NCBI RefSeq assembly: GCF_026151205.1
Contig: NC_087082.1
Coordinates: 15,223,365 to 15,287,364, forward strand
Source: Bolinopsis microptera
Lineage: Eukaryota > Ctenophora > Tentaculata > Lobata > Bolinopsidae
DNA: 64,000 bases
Direction of reading: 5' to 3'
The notes beneath the pieces are model-generated. The model was not told where the DNA came from. It did no database searches and saw only the letters and a list, made by a program, of their open reading frames with translations. Shown one piece after another: positions 10,150-22,300 of this stretch (positions within the stretch are counted from its first letter, which is position 1; every line of letters starts with the position of its first letter). Position numbers and translations under genes: made by a program.

Positions 10150-10910
10150 AAAGTAAATGCAACATAAAGTAATTAAAAAAAGCCAAAATATCATAGAAAT
10201 CTACAGAACATAACAATTTAGTAGCATAAATACTTAAGTTCTTCAGAATGAAATCCTATTGAAAATTATGAAAATCTCCTCGTTCATTTTAACTTTACAG
10301 GTATTATCTTAACTGTTTGGGTATTTCGTAAATCAATTATGATTTAAGCTGATTACCATTATTCTGCTACAATATGGCAAAATAAAATATGTTTAAATTG
10401 TTGGGTCTCTCAAATAATATGGTGCTCATCGCTGCAGTCCGAATATAATTAATTCCTAATTGTATTTAGTCTCTCTTTTCGATTTCACTCAATTATCTGA
10501 GCCAAAAACAATCGTGAATATGTTGTGATGTTGACGCATAAAATTATTTCACTCAAATAATATGGTGCTCATCGCTGCAGTCCAAATTAATATTAATTGT
10601 GTTTATTCGTTCAGGATTCAATCTGTTGTCTTGATTGGTCGGGCCTCCTGCTGACCTGACACTGCCCAGACACCACCAGTACTGGTACAGTATAGGTATC
10701 AATTACCTCGTGGTACCTAGTAGTGGTATCAATTACCTCGTGCCAAATTGTTGCACATTATTAAGCCCTGTTGATTTTTGCTGTTCAACGACAACTTGCC
10801 TCTTCCATATTACACACTACAAGACTGTTAGTCACTGATTGCCTATCTAAACATTTATTCGAGATAAAACGTTTGCAGAATTATACGAGATCAGTCCTTA
10901 CCTCTATGAA
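10150..10910 (+). repeat. Duplicated non-coding block, copy 2
   Basis: Paralogue of 8900-9330. It additionally contains two direct copies of AATATGGTGCTCATCGCTGC with flanking matches (about 10412-10443 and 10551-10583, 139 bases apart) and a doubled GGTATCAATTACCTCGTG near 10697 and 10726. Located 3' of the peptide gene at 11135-11395 (minus strand). No exon detected. Confidence 0.6.
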
Positions 10911-11134
10911 GCTTGAAGTGTTTGTGCAATATTTACCGAAATCATTCTTCGTATCATTTTGCATTTGCGGACAGTTATTCAAATTAATATCATTTCCTTT
11001 TGTTTGGTCAAGAGTAATTTTTGGCTAATCCATCAATTCGATTTTCTGAACAACTTTGTGGAAGCAAATCAAACACATAAATAATAAATTTTAAAATGCA
11101 TAAGTAAACAACACATTAAAAGGTTAATTGCTGA

Positions 11135-11395
11135 TTAAAAACATGACTTGCCATCTACACATCTGGCTCTACACCAGTGTTCCCCTGCTGGGCACTCGCC
11201 CCACTTATCCCATCTCTTCTCCAGCTCCTTCACTTCTTCTGTCTGCAGTTGAGCTCCACTACAGGACTGACTGTTCTTGAGACATCTATTAGGACAGATT
11301 CTGTCTCCAGTTTTGCAGATAGGAGGGGCACGTTTCTCCATCCTCAGTCCGGACACCACAGCAAGAGTAATACAAATAAGTAGGATCAGCTTCAT
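11135..11395 (-). CDS. Secreted cysteine-rich two-peptide precursor
   Basis: An 86-residue preproprotein in one exon; the start is the ATG at 11395, since the two codons before it in frame are not ATG. Residues 1-16 form a hydrophobic signal peptide (lysine at 2, then L/I/V-rich). A KR site at 21-22 and another at 60-61 would release a 39-residue and a 25-residue peptide. Both share a cysteine spacing, C-x6-C-x3-C-x6-C in the first and C-x6-C-x3-C-x5-C in the second, so the precursor looks like an internal duplication. Dibasic processing fits secreted neuropeptides, antimicrobial peptides or venom-type peptides; the sequence does not decide which. A TATA box lies 47 bases upstream of the ATG. 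I do not recognise a named family. Confidence 0.7.
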   Translation of the reverse strand: MKLILLICITLAVVSGLRMEKRAPPICKTGDRICPNRCLKNSQSCSGAQLQTEEVKELEKRWDKWGECPAGEHWCRARCVDGKSCF

Positions 11396-11441
11396 TGTCA
11401 AATCTTAGTTAAACGTTATGAGTTTATCTCCGGTCAAGTCA

Positions 11442-11449
11442 TATTTATA
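11442..11449 (-). promoter_or_regulatory. TATA box of the cysteine-rich peptide gene
   Basis: The minus strand reads TATAAATA with its 3' end 46 bases before the ATG at 11395. With initiation about 30 bases downstream, the 5' UTR would be only some 15-20 bases. A strong TATA box fits a highly expressed, cell-type-restricted secretory gene. Confidence 0.6.
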
Positions 11450-11459
11450 GTCTCGATCG

Positions 11460-13060
11460 TGGATCTACGTGGCTTGAGTTCGGATAATTGATTAACTCAA
11501 TCTTTATTGTACTCAGATGGAACCATTAATAAGATTAAGAAAAACCATAAAATAGAGAAAAAAACGTTTTATCAAAATTTAATCATTGTTCATTGTTGCC
11601 CATGTGCAATGGGATACAAAAACTTTGCCTTTGTCCAACTCATATAGTTGTGAGCGCAAGTTTGAAAACTTGTTGAATTTGATACCTGAAGCCGATAATT
11701 CAATCTAACAATTTAGATCACAATACCGTCCCACTACACAGGTGGCGATTTAGGAAATCTTATATTAAGGTTAAGTGTCTCCAACGTACGCGTTTTTTTT
11801 CTTCAAACAGCACCTATTTAATCGAACACTATAGTCAGAGCTTTGAGTAACAAATAATGAATTTCTTTGAGGTATTAAATAAACCGTATCAGCACTCAGT
11901 GCGTTTCAAGTACCGTACAATCACATCACATCACTTTATCATTGCAGATAAATCAAATGTTAAATAAGCTTTTCCTCAGTATGTACTGTGACCAGTACCG
12001 TTCCCGTACCGTTTACAATGTGCAGGGTTTTGGGAGAAATAGTTGTGACGAGATTTTTCAAAATTCATTATTGTTATTGACATTGTTTATATTCTTCCAA
12101 AAAGCAAAAAAGAGAACAATTCTAAACACTGACTACAATTTTGAATTTCGGGTCTCGGGACCCGGTATTCCATTCTTTCACTTTGTCTTGAATATTGATT
12201 GTTGATGATGATGCAGTTTCAATACTTAAATATTTTTCTAACATTAAAATGGTTGTTAGCGTTTCGGACTAAGAATAGCATTTCAAAAATAACGCGGTTT
12301 AAGCTAATTCACTGTTGCGTCCACTCGCACTCTACCGTGAACAGTACTGTGACCGGTACCGTGACAGGTAAAAAAATTTGACTAAATTTATGGTAGACTA
12401 AATTTGTTGTTAAGTTAGTATTACTACAAGTATGACGCTTTTTTCGTTATTGTTGAGGTTTGATATATTAGGCGTGCAATAAAATGACTGCCACATGGTT
12501 TGTAGCTGCACTCCTTTAAAGGCAGAAGAAAAAATTCGTTGAGTAAACAATTGAAAAAGCGATGATTGGCTTTAAACTAAAACAAATAATAAAACAGCAA
12601 TTTATAAGCAATACATTATAATTTTGAATTCAATTGTCTTTATCACTTATTAACTTAAGCATCATAACAATTTGTAAGGGTATTAGCATTTGGGAAGACT
12701 TAACATTCGCATTATCGGCATTTCCAGCTTCAGTCATTTCTACCACTCACACGACCTATAAATGCCGCAAGTTGAAAAATGCAAATTAATATTGTTCGTT
12801 CATATCTATCCATGGTGCGACCATGATTTGCACGAGGAACGTATTGATGAAATTGCGACAAGGGGCTAAAAACAAATTCATTTCACTTGAGGTCGAGTTA
12901 TCATCTTAGAACCAGCTAGATCAAGATGGAATTCAATAAGAACATGTCAAAGCTTGTTTTTAATGCTCGGAATGATGAAAATGAACTGTTTTAAAACATG
13001 TGAAATTTATAAAATAACTGGGTATGATGATCAGGTAAAATTCTCAAAGTAATTTTCCCA
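11460..13060. other. Intergenic region, no gene seen
   Basis: About 1.6 kb between the peptide gene and the 3' end of the homeodomain gene. Short open frames have no recognisable protein character. Small repeated GTACCG/GTGACCGGTACCG motifs occur near 11995-12015 and 12340-12370. No RNA gene or transposon structure was identified. Confidence 0.4.
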
Positions 13061-13067
13061 AACACGG

Positions 13068-13155
13068 GAGGCCTTCAATTAGGTCATGTGAGGCCTTCAA
13101 ATAGGTCATGTCAGGCCCTCAAATAGGTAATGTCAGGCCCTCAAATAGGTCCTTC
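13068..13155 (+). repeat. Four-copy ~22-bp tandem repeat beyond the homeodomain gene stop
   Basis: Repeats of AGGCC(T/C)TCAAATAGGTCATGT, four copies with small differences, 165-250 bases beyond the stop codon and so within or just past the 3' UTR on the minus strand. Confidence 0.75.
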
Positions 13156-13320
13156 TTATCTTCTATTCACAATTTATCTTATCGTGTCTTCACCCTCAGT
13201 TCTTCTCTCGATTCCTTAGAGAATCGGTCAGTTTCAACTTAATTCACAGCTGGTCTCAACCGCAAATCAATTCAACTCAAAATCAAACAAGCAAATGATA
13301 ATAATAATCTTGTAAAATGT

Positions 13321-16300
13321 CTATCTCGCGCTATCATTAACATTGCTGTTTTTCACGCTGCTAAAAAGTTGACTGATGTCTCTGTTGTCAGAGCCGAGGA
13401 GTCCGTTGGAAAAGATCAGCTCACCGCTGAAGGGCGAGCAGGTCGTGGTGATAGCCGGGAACTGGGACGAAAGCGGGAAATTTCCCATGGGAAACTTCTC
13501 AAAGGACGAGGTTGAAAGGGTGTTGGAGAACTTGGAGAGGTCAGACGAGGAAGTAGAGCTGATAGAGCTGGAGAGAGGATCACACTTGGAGACTATATCT
13601 GCTGGAGCTACTTTGTCTGTAGGTGTGGTGCTGACTGTTCGACCCTGGTCAGGACTGCCTACGTTACTGACACTGGTAAACGCACTGCTGTGCACCTGCT
13701 CCTGCTGACAGATTCAGTTAGTTATCTTAGCTAATTAAATCAGCAGAAAATGTTAGGGTCACTTTGTGGACTTGAACAAACAAAGCCTATAGTAGAGTAG
13801 TAGGGCTTGATTCAGTGTAAGCTATCTTCACTGAAAGATATGACAATATCAGAAGCAATGTGATGGGCAGCTATGTAAAGTTACCTGTTCTGATGTAAGG
13901 GGAGGGAGAGCTGAGGTCAGAGCTGAGGAGTGGATAGGGAGATTGTACTGTAATCCACTGCTTGCCAGATTCTGGAAAGAAAACGCATCCGTTCTGGTGT
14001 CTCCCAGAGCTTGTATTACCTGGTAAACAACCGGTATTAGTTAAACAGTAGACATCAGTCAATGTAGTTAGTCTGAATAGTCAATGTTGCCACTGTAGAC
14101 TCGTATAATTATCATTACTAGCTAATCAGCCTGAAGAAGAGAGATCTAGTTTTACCTTGCTAAGATCACGAGAGGGTAGGAAGTGTTTGTTGTCCTTTAG
14201 ATAAGGGTGGGGCACATAGTTCATGTTATTTTTACGAGGTCTGTGATTGTTCATCCATACCTGGGAAATTATTACAATTATTATCATTTTAGTTAAACTA
14301 CAACTTTGTTAAAAACAATTCATTTCAAGAGTTAATAAACCAATTGCCGTCATAATCTGAATATCTTACGAATTAATTATGACGGCAATGAACACACTTA
14401 AAGATGATGTAAATTATATCTACCTTGACTTGGTAGAAAGTAAGGTTGTGTTTCTGAGCAAACTCGTTGATTTTCTCACTTTCGCCTCGTTTCCAGTTGA
14501 TACTGTTAGCAAACTGTTCCAGGGCTAGGGTTGTGGCCGGACTGAACGCTGTTCTCTTTCTTCTGAGGAGGATTTGAAATTTAGAAAGAAAAGAAGAAGT
14601 TATCTATAATTTTGAGACTCGAGATTTTGATGTAACCTTCTATCACAAACTTTTCCTTATGGATGATCTACAATTAACTACCAATAATTTCGCAGATGAA
14701 GAAATTCTTGAAGTGTTAAAATGATATTAGAACATTTAAGGAATACAGTCGCGCTATGGCATAATACTTTATCATGCAGCAGTCTCAGTTCTTAAACTGG
14801 ATGTCACGAGGGGTTAGCACTGATGGCGACATTAAGTTTATTAAAAGATTACGAGCTAGGCGATGGTTTTAGATGCAACTTGCTCTGAACCCTCCCCATT
14901 TTGATAAAATTGTGATGAAAACTGGCAGCTGCTATCATTAAAACCATCACTCTCATGTTCTTTATTAAACAGAAAGTCTGGACGCAGTACTTGCAGTTTC
15001 ATATCATAAAAAATTAAACGCCTCATCTTTAAAAAAGAGGGCCCACTTTCGACGAGCCAATGAGAACTAATTCACTGGTTGTAACCAAGGTTTAATCACA
15101 TCAAAGTTTTATATCGCGAAACTATTCAATCGAGTATAGCGAGCCGATTTTATTGCTGGGGCCGATAGTTTAATTTCATGGAGTTTAAAAATCATTTTAA
15201 TGAAACGGTCGAAGATGTGAGTGGTCCTTGGCGCTCGAACTTCGCCTCAAGGGCGGAGGAGCTCAATTTAATTAAAAATGCAACTCTGTAGATTATTGGA
15301 GACACTGAAACTAGTTTCCGTGCAATGATTGACGAATATACGGTGACGTTCTGACTGCTGTTGTGCCACTCAAATAACAGCTGTCGGTATAAACTGACGT
15401 TATGTGTAATGTGTTTTATTTTCTGAAACAACCTCTGAATAATTTACAGTTCAAGATCCTCAGCGGTCACTCGCAGAATGATAAAATATTTTATCTACTG
15501 CCACTGGCACAGCTGCAATATCACGGAACAGTTATGGAGAACAGTTCATATTATGAGCTTGTGGACACCTGCCATGCTTGAGTGATAATTGGTAGCTGCT
15601 AACCCTATTATTTGATTATTGTCTATTAGTTACAGCGTAGGACCGTGGGAGCCGGTAACCCTGTGTAACCCGGGCAACTGGTTGGCTGAGCAGCATTTAA
15701 GCCAGGCAACTCCAGCTTTGCCACGCAGGGTAATCCAAATGAGCAGTGCACAAAAGAGGTGACAATTTGATTTTTATTGTACCCGGCTACTTCCTACGTG
15801 TTTCAAACATTTTTGAAAGTAAATTAGTTGAAATAGGGCACACAAATTTTGTGAATTTGATTGTAGTTGCCGCCGGTACACGTGAGCCTCAAATTAGGGA
15901 CAAGGGCGTGTGTCATGTGGAGAAGACGTGTGCCCTAAAGTGTGCACTGTAACTGCAGCTGTTTTATTTTCATACTGTTCGGTGTTTTTAACCAATTTCA
16001 TGGATCTAAACTTCAGGAAAAACTTGTTAATTCTGAAGAGACTGGAAAAAAGTGTTACTTATTTTTATGTAAGTTGGATTAGTCCAGAAGAGCAGTAAAT
16101 GTCTGTAAACATATTAAAATGTACGTAATAAGGCAGTTGGGTATCCACGAAGGGTAATTTTGTCGCTATGCCGAAAAAATACCGAAAATTTACAATCTGA
16201 TCCACTTTTACGAACGCGCGCGCAAGATTTATGTCAACCACATCAGTCAATAGTCCAACTTGTTATTACAAAACGCTCTCGCGCTGTACGTATAATTCCC

Positions 16301-19300
16301 TTTTGATAACCCCTAAACTAACTTGTTTGCAAGGAAATCGTATCAGAACTAACCTCTGTCCAGTCGGAGCTCCAAAATGGTGGTATTTAGCAGCGATGAG
16401 CTGGGCAGCAGTTGCACGGTCGTTTAGCCGCCAAGAAAGGGGGTATTCCAGTGTACGTGAGAGAATGTTCGAGTTGTTCAGGTCATGTTCACCGGTGATC
16501 TGAAATTAGTCATTGTCAATATCGGTAACACCGAAATCGGCGGAGTGAATAGAGAATCGGGTGATTAAGGTAAATTAAAGTGATTGAGAAGTGTGGGCAA
16601 TGGATTCCTCCTCCTGCGAACTGTGAAGGGTGAATTTTGAGATGCCAAAAATAATTAAATAGCTCAGTGAGGTTATGCCAGATATCAAGTTCAGCATGTT
16701 CTTATTGTTTGATAATACATTTCCAGGAAATCTAAATAATAAATCAATGATCTCCTCATTATTAAAATATTTGCCAACATCCAATTAATATACAATCATT
16801 CACCAAGGAATGGCAAAAATATCCTAGTTTGTCTGTCCCTACAATTCCACCAATTATCACCGTAATTATTGTAATTATTCTTATCACAACGTTCTTTTGA
16901 TCTTCTAATTATTTAATTTTCACTTGCTAATTATTTTCCTGCAGATCCCTAATTGGGAGCGTGTGAGACAGGGGGCTAGAAATGCGTCACTCTGATTGGC
17001 CAATTCAGTCACGTGTCTGGTTTCAAGCGTTGTGATTGGTTTAGAAGCCCTGTTGTTTAGAACACTGTCAGACAGTGGTACATGTTCAAATTTCAGGAAG
17101 GTAGTTTTTAAGATTAACCCTGTGGTAAAGTGGTGTCACGAACTGTATTCCATTACCAGTGTAAAAGAGACATCTCCCAAAATATTTTAGTCACAACAAC
17201 ATAAATCTCGAGATCTCAGTTCACAAACAGCAATTATGTTTTGAGTCGACATATCCCTGCAAATCATCAGGCCAATAATCGTTCACAAGGGACATGATGT
17301 AATCTTTTGTGTGGAAATTTATTTCCATGAATTTTGTGATTAAAATATTGACAGTATGATATCAAAGTTGGATGGTAGTCTTGATTAAAAATATGCTCTT
17401 ATAAGCACAGATTGAGGTTTCGATCAACCGATCAGTTAGTTCTTTATAACAAATCAAGTAGTCACGTTTTGAAACTCTCCGCTCCTGACGTTATTTACCC
17501 ATATCTGGTCAAATTAGTAGTCAACAGGTTGAATTAGTGTAAATTTGTTATTCCTTTGGCCGAATCTCCCTCGGTCGGACCGTGGTGACGGCATAGATTG
17601 AAGTGCGACAATATATAAGTTGACTGATTTTAACAGAGTATTTTGTCATTGAAGATCGATCAAATGGAACTAAAGCTTTTTATTACTTATCGTCAATATA
17701 AATATATATATATTAATATATACCTTTATATATAATGATAAAGAATCAACTTTTATCACAAGATATTTTTTCGTGATAAATGAACTACTATAACGTACGT
17801 TACTACTATAAAACGTAACACAGTTTCTATAATGGATTCGGAACAGGGTTATGGCAATAATTTATCCACTTCAAAGCAGAAAATTGATGGAAATGACCTC
17901 AATAACATAGATACAACTATATGATGAAATTTTAGAGTAGTTTTACTCATATCCCTCGCACAATAATGGCAATATTGACATCTTTGTTTTCTGGTATATA
18001 AGGGTGCGATCTTAAAAATATAGATCCAAACCCAAATATTATGTAACCGCTCGAGATTAAAGTAGGCTGCCTGTTTTACCTGCCTGAAACCACCCTACTT
18101 TTGGTTCTTTCTCACCCTTGTATTAATTTCATGAAAATTTGGCAGTATAATTCAAATAAATGTATCACTCTAGCGGTCCCTCTATACAGGCACGTGACAT
18201 GGCAATGAATTCTGATTTGCTGGTCTCAGAATTAGATCTAAACATTGTTTAAAAGTGGTCCCCTAAAATCGGGTTACCCTGGCACCGCACAGCACGTGTC
18301 AAAATCAAAATTCACCACATTACCATGACAACCACACGTTATTGGTGACAAAACTTGTCTCGTGAGGTGAAACCAGACGTGTGATTGGTCGATTGAATCA
18401 CGTGATCACTACAAAGACGGATTATTGGCCGAGCAGATTCACGGAGCGCAAGCATACTGCTTTACTGAAGCGAGTTTAATTTATCAGTCGATCAAACGAT
18501 GTGTTTATGTTATACCGATCAAGCATTCTCATAAGTATATCACCATTATCAGCTCCGCTTTCAATAATAACCACCAATCACGAGCCAGTATTCGCAAATC
18601 CGACCAATCAGGATCCAGCTCGGGTGGTAAGTGGGTATATAGTATACTACACGTGTTGAATTAGCTGATGTTACGATTTATACCAAAGTACTCCTAAGTA
18701 ACCCTCATGATGATATATAACTTTTTATTATAGGTGTTATCTATCTCTAGCAGTACCATTGATCTCTCATCATATTCTGTTGGACAAACTGTGAATTCTA
18801 ATAAACCTAATGCACTCTGATCAATAAAGCGAGCAAATGGATACTTTGTTACCATTCATCTCACTTATGTAATGATATCGAATAACTTTTATACTTTTAT
18901 AGTGAATAAATTTGATAGCGATATGATAAAATGTTGATTTATGCTGCATCACATGCTCATTCAATAGGATACATATTACAGATATCGATTAATAATAATA
19001 TCATAATAATATCACAGTAGCTTAAGTTTCTCTATGTTGAGCTCTAAAATGATATCAGACAAACCAGTGGATCTACTGCGATCTCTAACGTATCTACTGC
19101 CATCTCTAACTGCACCAATTATTGAAATACTATTATAGATCGTGAGCGAGACTTGGGTAAGGAAAAAGTAAATTCGTTGTGTAATTCAGTCTCAATAAAG
19201 TGAGTTCAAGTGATCTACCAATGGCAAGCCAGGAAATGGGTCACGTGTGCTGGATAACCCAATCGGATGAGTTTGTTGTACTTTAATAATTAACACGCCC

Positions 19301-22300
19301 AATTTCCAGGGATTAGAATTAATCTTTGCTGCGGCTCTAAATATTAATTAATGGAAGCGATTAATAGTAATAATAATAGTGAACACTTTAGCTGCTTGGG
19401 TTGATGTTAGCAGTGTGCTCATTAGCTTGGTCCGCAGCACTAATCAGCTCTTCATTACCTATTAGTTAACATTCTGTTTCCCATGGTTTCAGAAACAATT
19501 CAATCTTAACTTCCGTTAAAATTTATTGTTATCATGAAAGTAATTAACCAATAATTAGATGATTATTGTTGATAATTAGCGTTGAAATCCGATCCGACAA
19601 AAGAATTTCAGGGAAAAGCACTTCGGTATTCTCTCAACCCAAAATAGAGTCCTTAGATAAGTCAAAAATCCAACTTTTTTGAGTTTTCTAATTCGTCATA
19701 TTATCGGCTTTGTGCAAAGTATAATGTGTTCTATAAAATTTTGTCTTGCGGATCCGAAATGCTACGTCAAAGTAATTTACCATTTACAGACACGTAGTTC
19801 ACAGGAATTACTGTTATTTCGCCTAGTTCTACCATAATGCTTTAATAATGACTGAATCCTAAAGACATCTGTTTCAACATCATAATCTTTGATTCGACAC
19901 TCTCCTCGCTCAAACTCCCTGCTCTCAAAAAGAAATTATCTGAAATGAAACCTTAATTTCTCAGAAAAAGTTCAAAAAATACAGATTGAGAATAGGATAG
20001 ATTTCTTTCACGGTACATAACAACCCATTTCTGCCAATCACACAAAAACTGTCTCGCCTGTATTGGTCCGTCAGACCCCTCTTCGCCCTGATTGGCCGAA
20101 ATTATTGCCCAACAATCCTTCTCGTAAAATCTTTGAATTATCAGCCGTCAACTCCCGATATGATTATCACAGTGCAGGTGTCACATGGAGTAGGTGTCAC
20201 GTGGTGGGAAGTACCCCGCTCCGACTGGCTGAGTTCTGATCACGTGGGATATTTTAGTCTTTGTCATTGGTCAGTCACTGTCTGGTGATTCAAGATAATC
20301 TTACTTAAACCTGCATTATACTGGTGATACTGAGAGTGATAATTATATTGTTGAAAATGTTACGAGGCTGAGGGCTAGAAGGGTAGCTCTTTTGTCACCA
20401 TTGTTTGTTCCGTATTAGCTATAATAAACGTGCCGGAGGAGCTGCCTGCAAGAAACAGGTGATAAGGTCCAGGGTCTCTAGATAACAGGTCTAGATAACA
20501 GATTAACAATCTAGATGACAGTTTTTAAAAAGAGGAGGGATTGAAAGCGAGGACTAAAATGGGTTTTGAGAGCGAGACTTAACCAAAACAGAAACTGAAG
20601 TATGAACTCAAATTGTTAACCAGTGTCCTAAAGGTCTGAGTTCCGGTGTCAAATACCGTACAAATGATCCAACACACCCTCCTACTCCTTCCAGTCATAT
20701 TCCAGCCATTTAGCAGTCATATTGAAATAGATCTGACTTGAATAAAATCAGCAAATATTCAGCATCACTAGCACTGTACAAGTGTTTTGTCACATTGTTA
20801 TCTAGTCTGAGACGATCCCACTGCTTCAGGGCAATTTTTGGGGACTTAGTTCTAATGGGGCCCAGATGAGCCGTAATACATGAGGGGGCCGGTAACTAAC
20901 TCCTACTATTAGGTCTATCAGTATCAACTGTAATGGACTATCAGACTCCTTGCTGGCCGGGAGATAACTTATTGAGTTAACCTAAATATTGCGGAGAGCT
21001 AAATATTTATGTCTCAGACTGCAATAATTTGTAGATGACATATTATTTTTGACAGGAGATTGAAATGTCTGCTGGCCAATTGATTCGAGAGCGTATAGGA
21101 ATCGTGAAACCCGCACCTGCAAGAGTTCACTCATCACACTTTTTACTTGGGTATCATTTCGGAAGAAAAGAAAAAAAAGCTGCTCAAATTCTACTGTCTA
21201 TAAAAATCTACTGAGCTGTAAGAGATTTATTAGGGTCCTCTGATGCTTGAATTAGATTACGATTATTCGCGTAATTCTGTGGGTAATAGAGAGCGATTAC
21301 ATCTGTTACTGACTAAACCTCTTACATGGTCCATGACGGCAGCGGAATTTCCGTGTTAAGTTCCGAATTCTACGGCATAACTTGGGTTTTTATAATCATT
21401 GTAACTATTATGAAATTCTGTCTGAACCATGGGTTTGTCCAGATTGTTTTCTTTGATCTGAGATTATAGACCTATTCAAGGTGTATTATTTCAGACCAAT
21501 TCTTTCAGACATGGGATGGTACACATTTTCGAACATTTTGACAACTCATAACTTTACAAATACGGCAACAATCCTCATTCACGGACATAAACTCCAATTT
21601 CCCCAACCTCCGACTACAATACGCGTCCATTCAATTTCAATCACCAGAAACCCCCAAAATCCCACCAGAAATCCCACATTAATCCCCACAAATTTGAGAG
21701 GTAAGAAAATAAATCCACATGTTAATCAGCTGACAACCCTATTTTAACATAAGATTATGTGAATTAATAGCCGGAGTATTGGTGACACTGCGAACCAAGC
21801 ACACTACCTCAACTCCAGAACGCTGTCCGGAGACGAAGTCTAATTAATTGGGCAGGAGGCTCTTCCATCATGGTATCTAATTAAAAACAGGTTTAAAGAG
21901 TGACAGGGTGATCCTTTTATTGTATATGGGATGTCACTTTCATCTGACTTATTGGATTTATGTATACTAACGAGCAGGGTGCATGGTGCAGGATAATAAA
22001 CACTATTAAAAGTGATCCAGTTAAATTGACATTAAGAGTTATTTTAGGAGGTGCAGTTGGGGGTATAATTAGTATATTGAGGCCTAATTTGTGTCCGATG
22101 TAAACGGTTCTTTGAGATGATGCAAGAGATGCCGATGTTAGAGGGTGGTGATATAAATCAGTGATAAGTCGCGTTGCTGCTGGGCGGTACTTTTCTCTTC
22201 GCCACCTCACAACGCAAGCATACCGCCCGATATTATCGGTGGCTGGTAACTCGTGGACGTTTCATCTTTTCGGGTTTTCAATGTGTCTGGCGGAATCTTC

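Noticed and set aside
9683-10216. 177- and 129-residue ORFs with CPLSPVP and GDRGQGT periodicity
   Set aside because: They follow from a stop-free 7-bp minisatellite; no flanking protein-like sequence.
13376-13708. 110-codon plus-strand ORF
   Set aside because: Antisense shadow of the last coding exon of the homeodomain gene, which has matching splice phase.
16231-16503. 90-codon plus-strand ORF
   Set aside because: Antisense to exon 7 of the homeodomain gene; the minus-strand exon has proper AG/GT borders and joins in frame.
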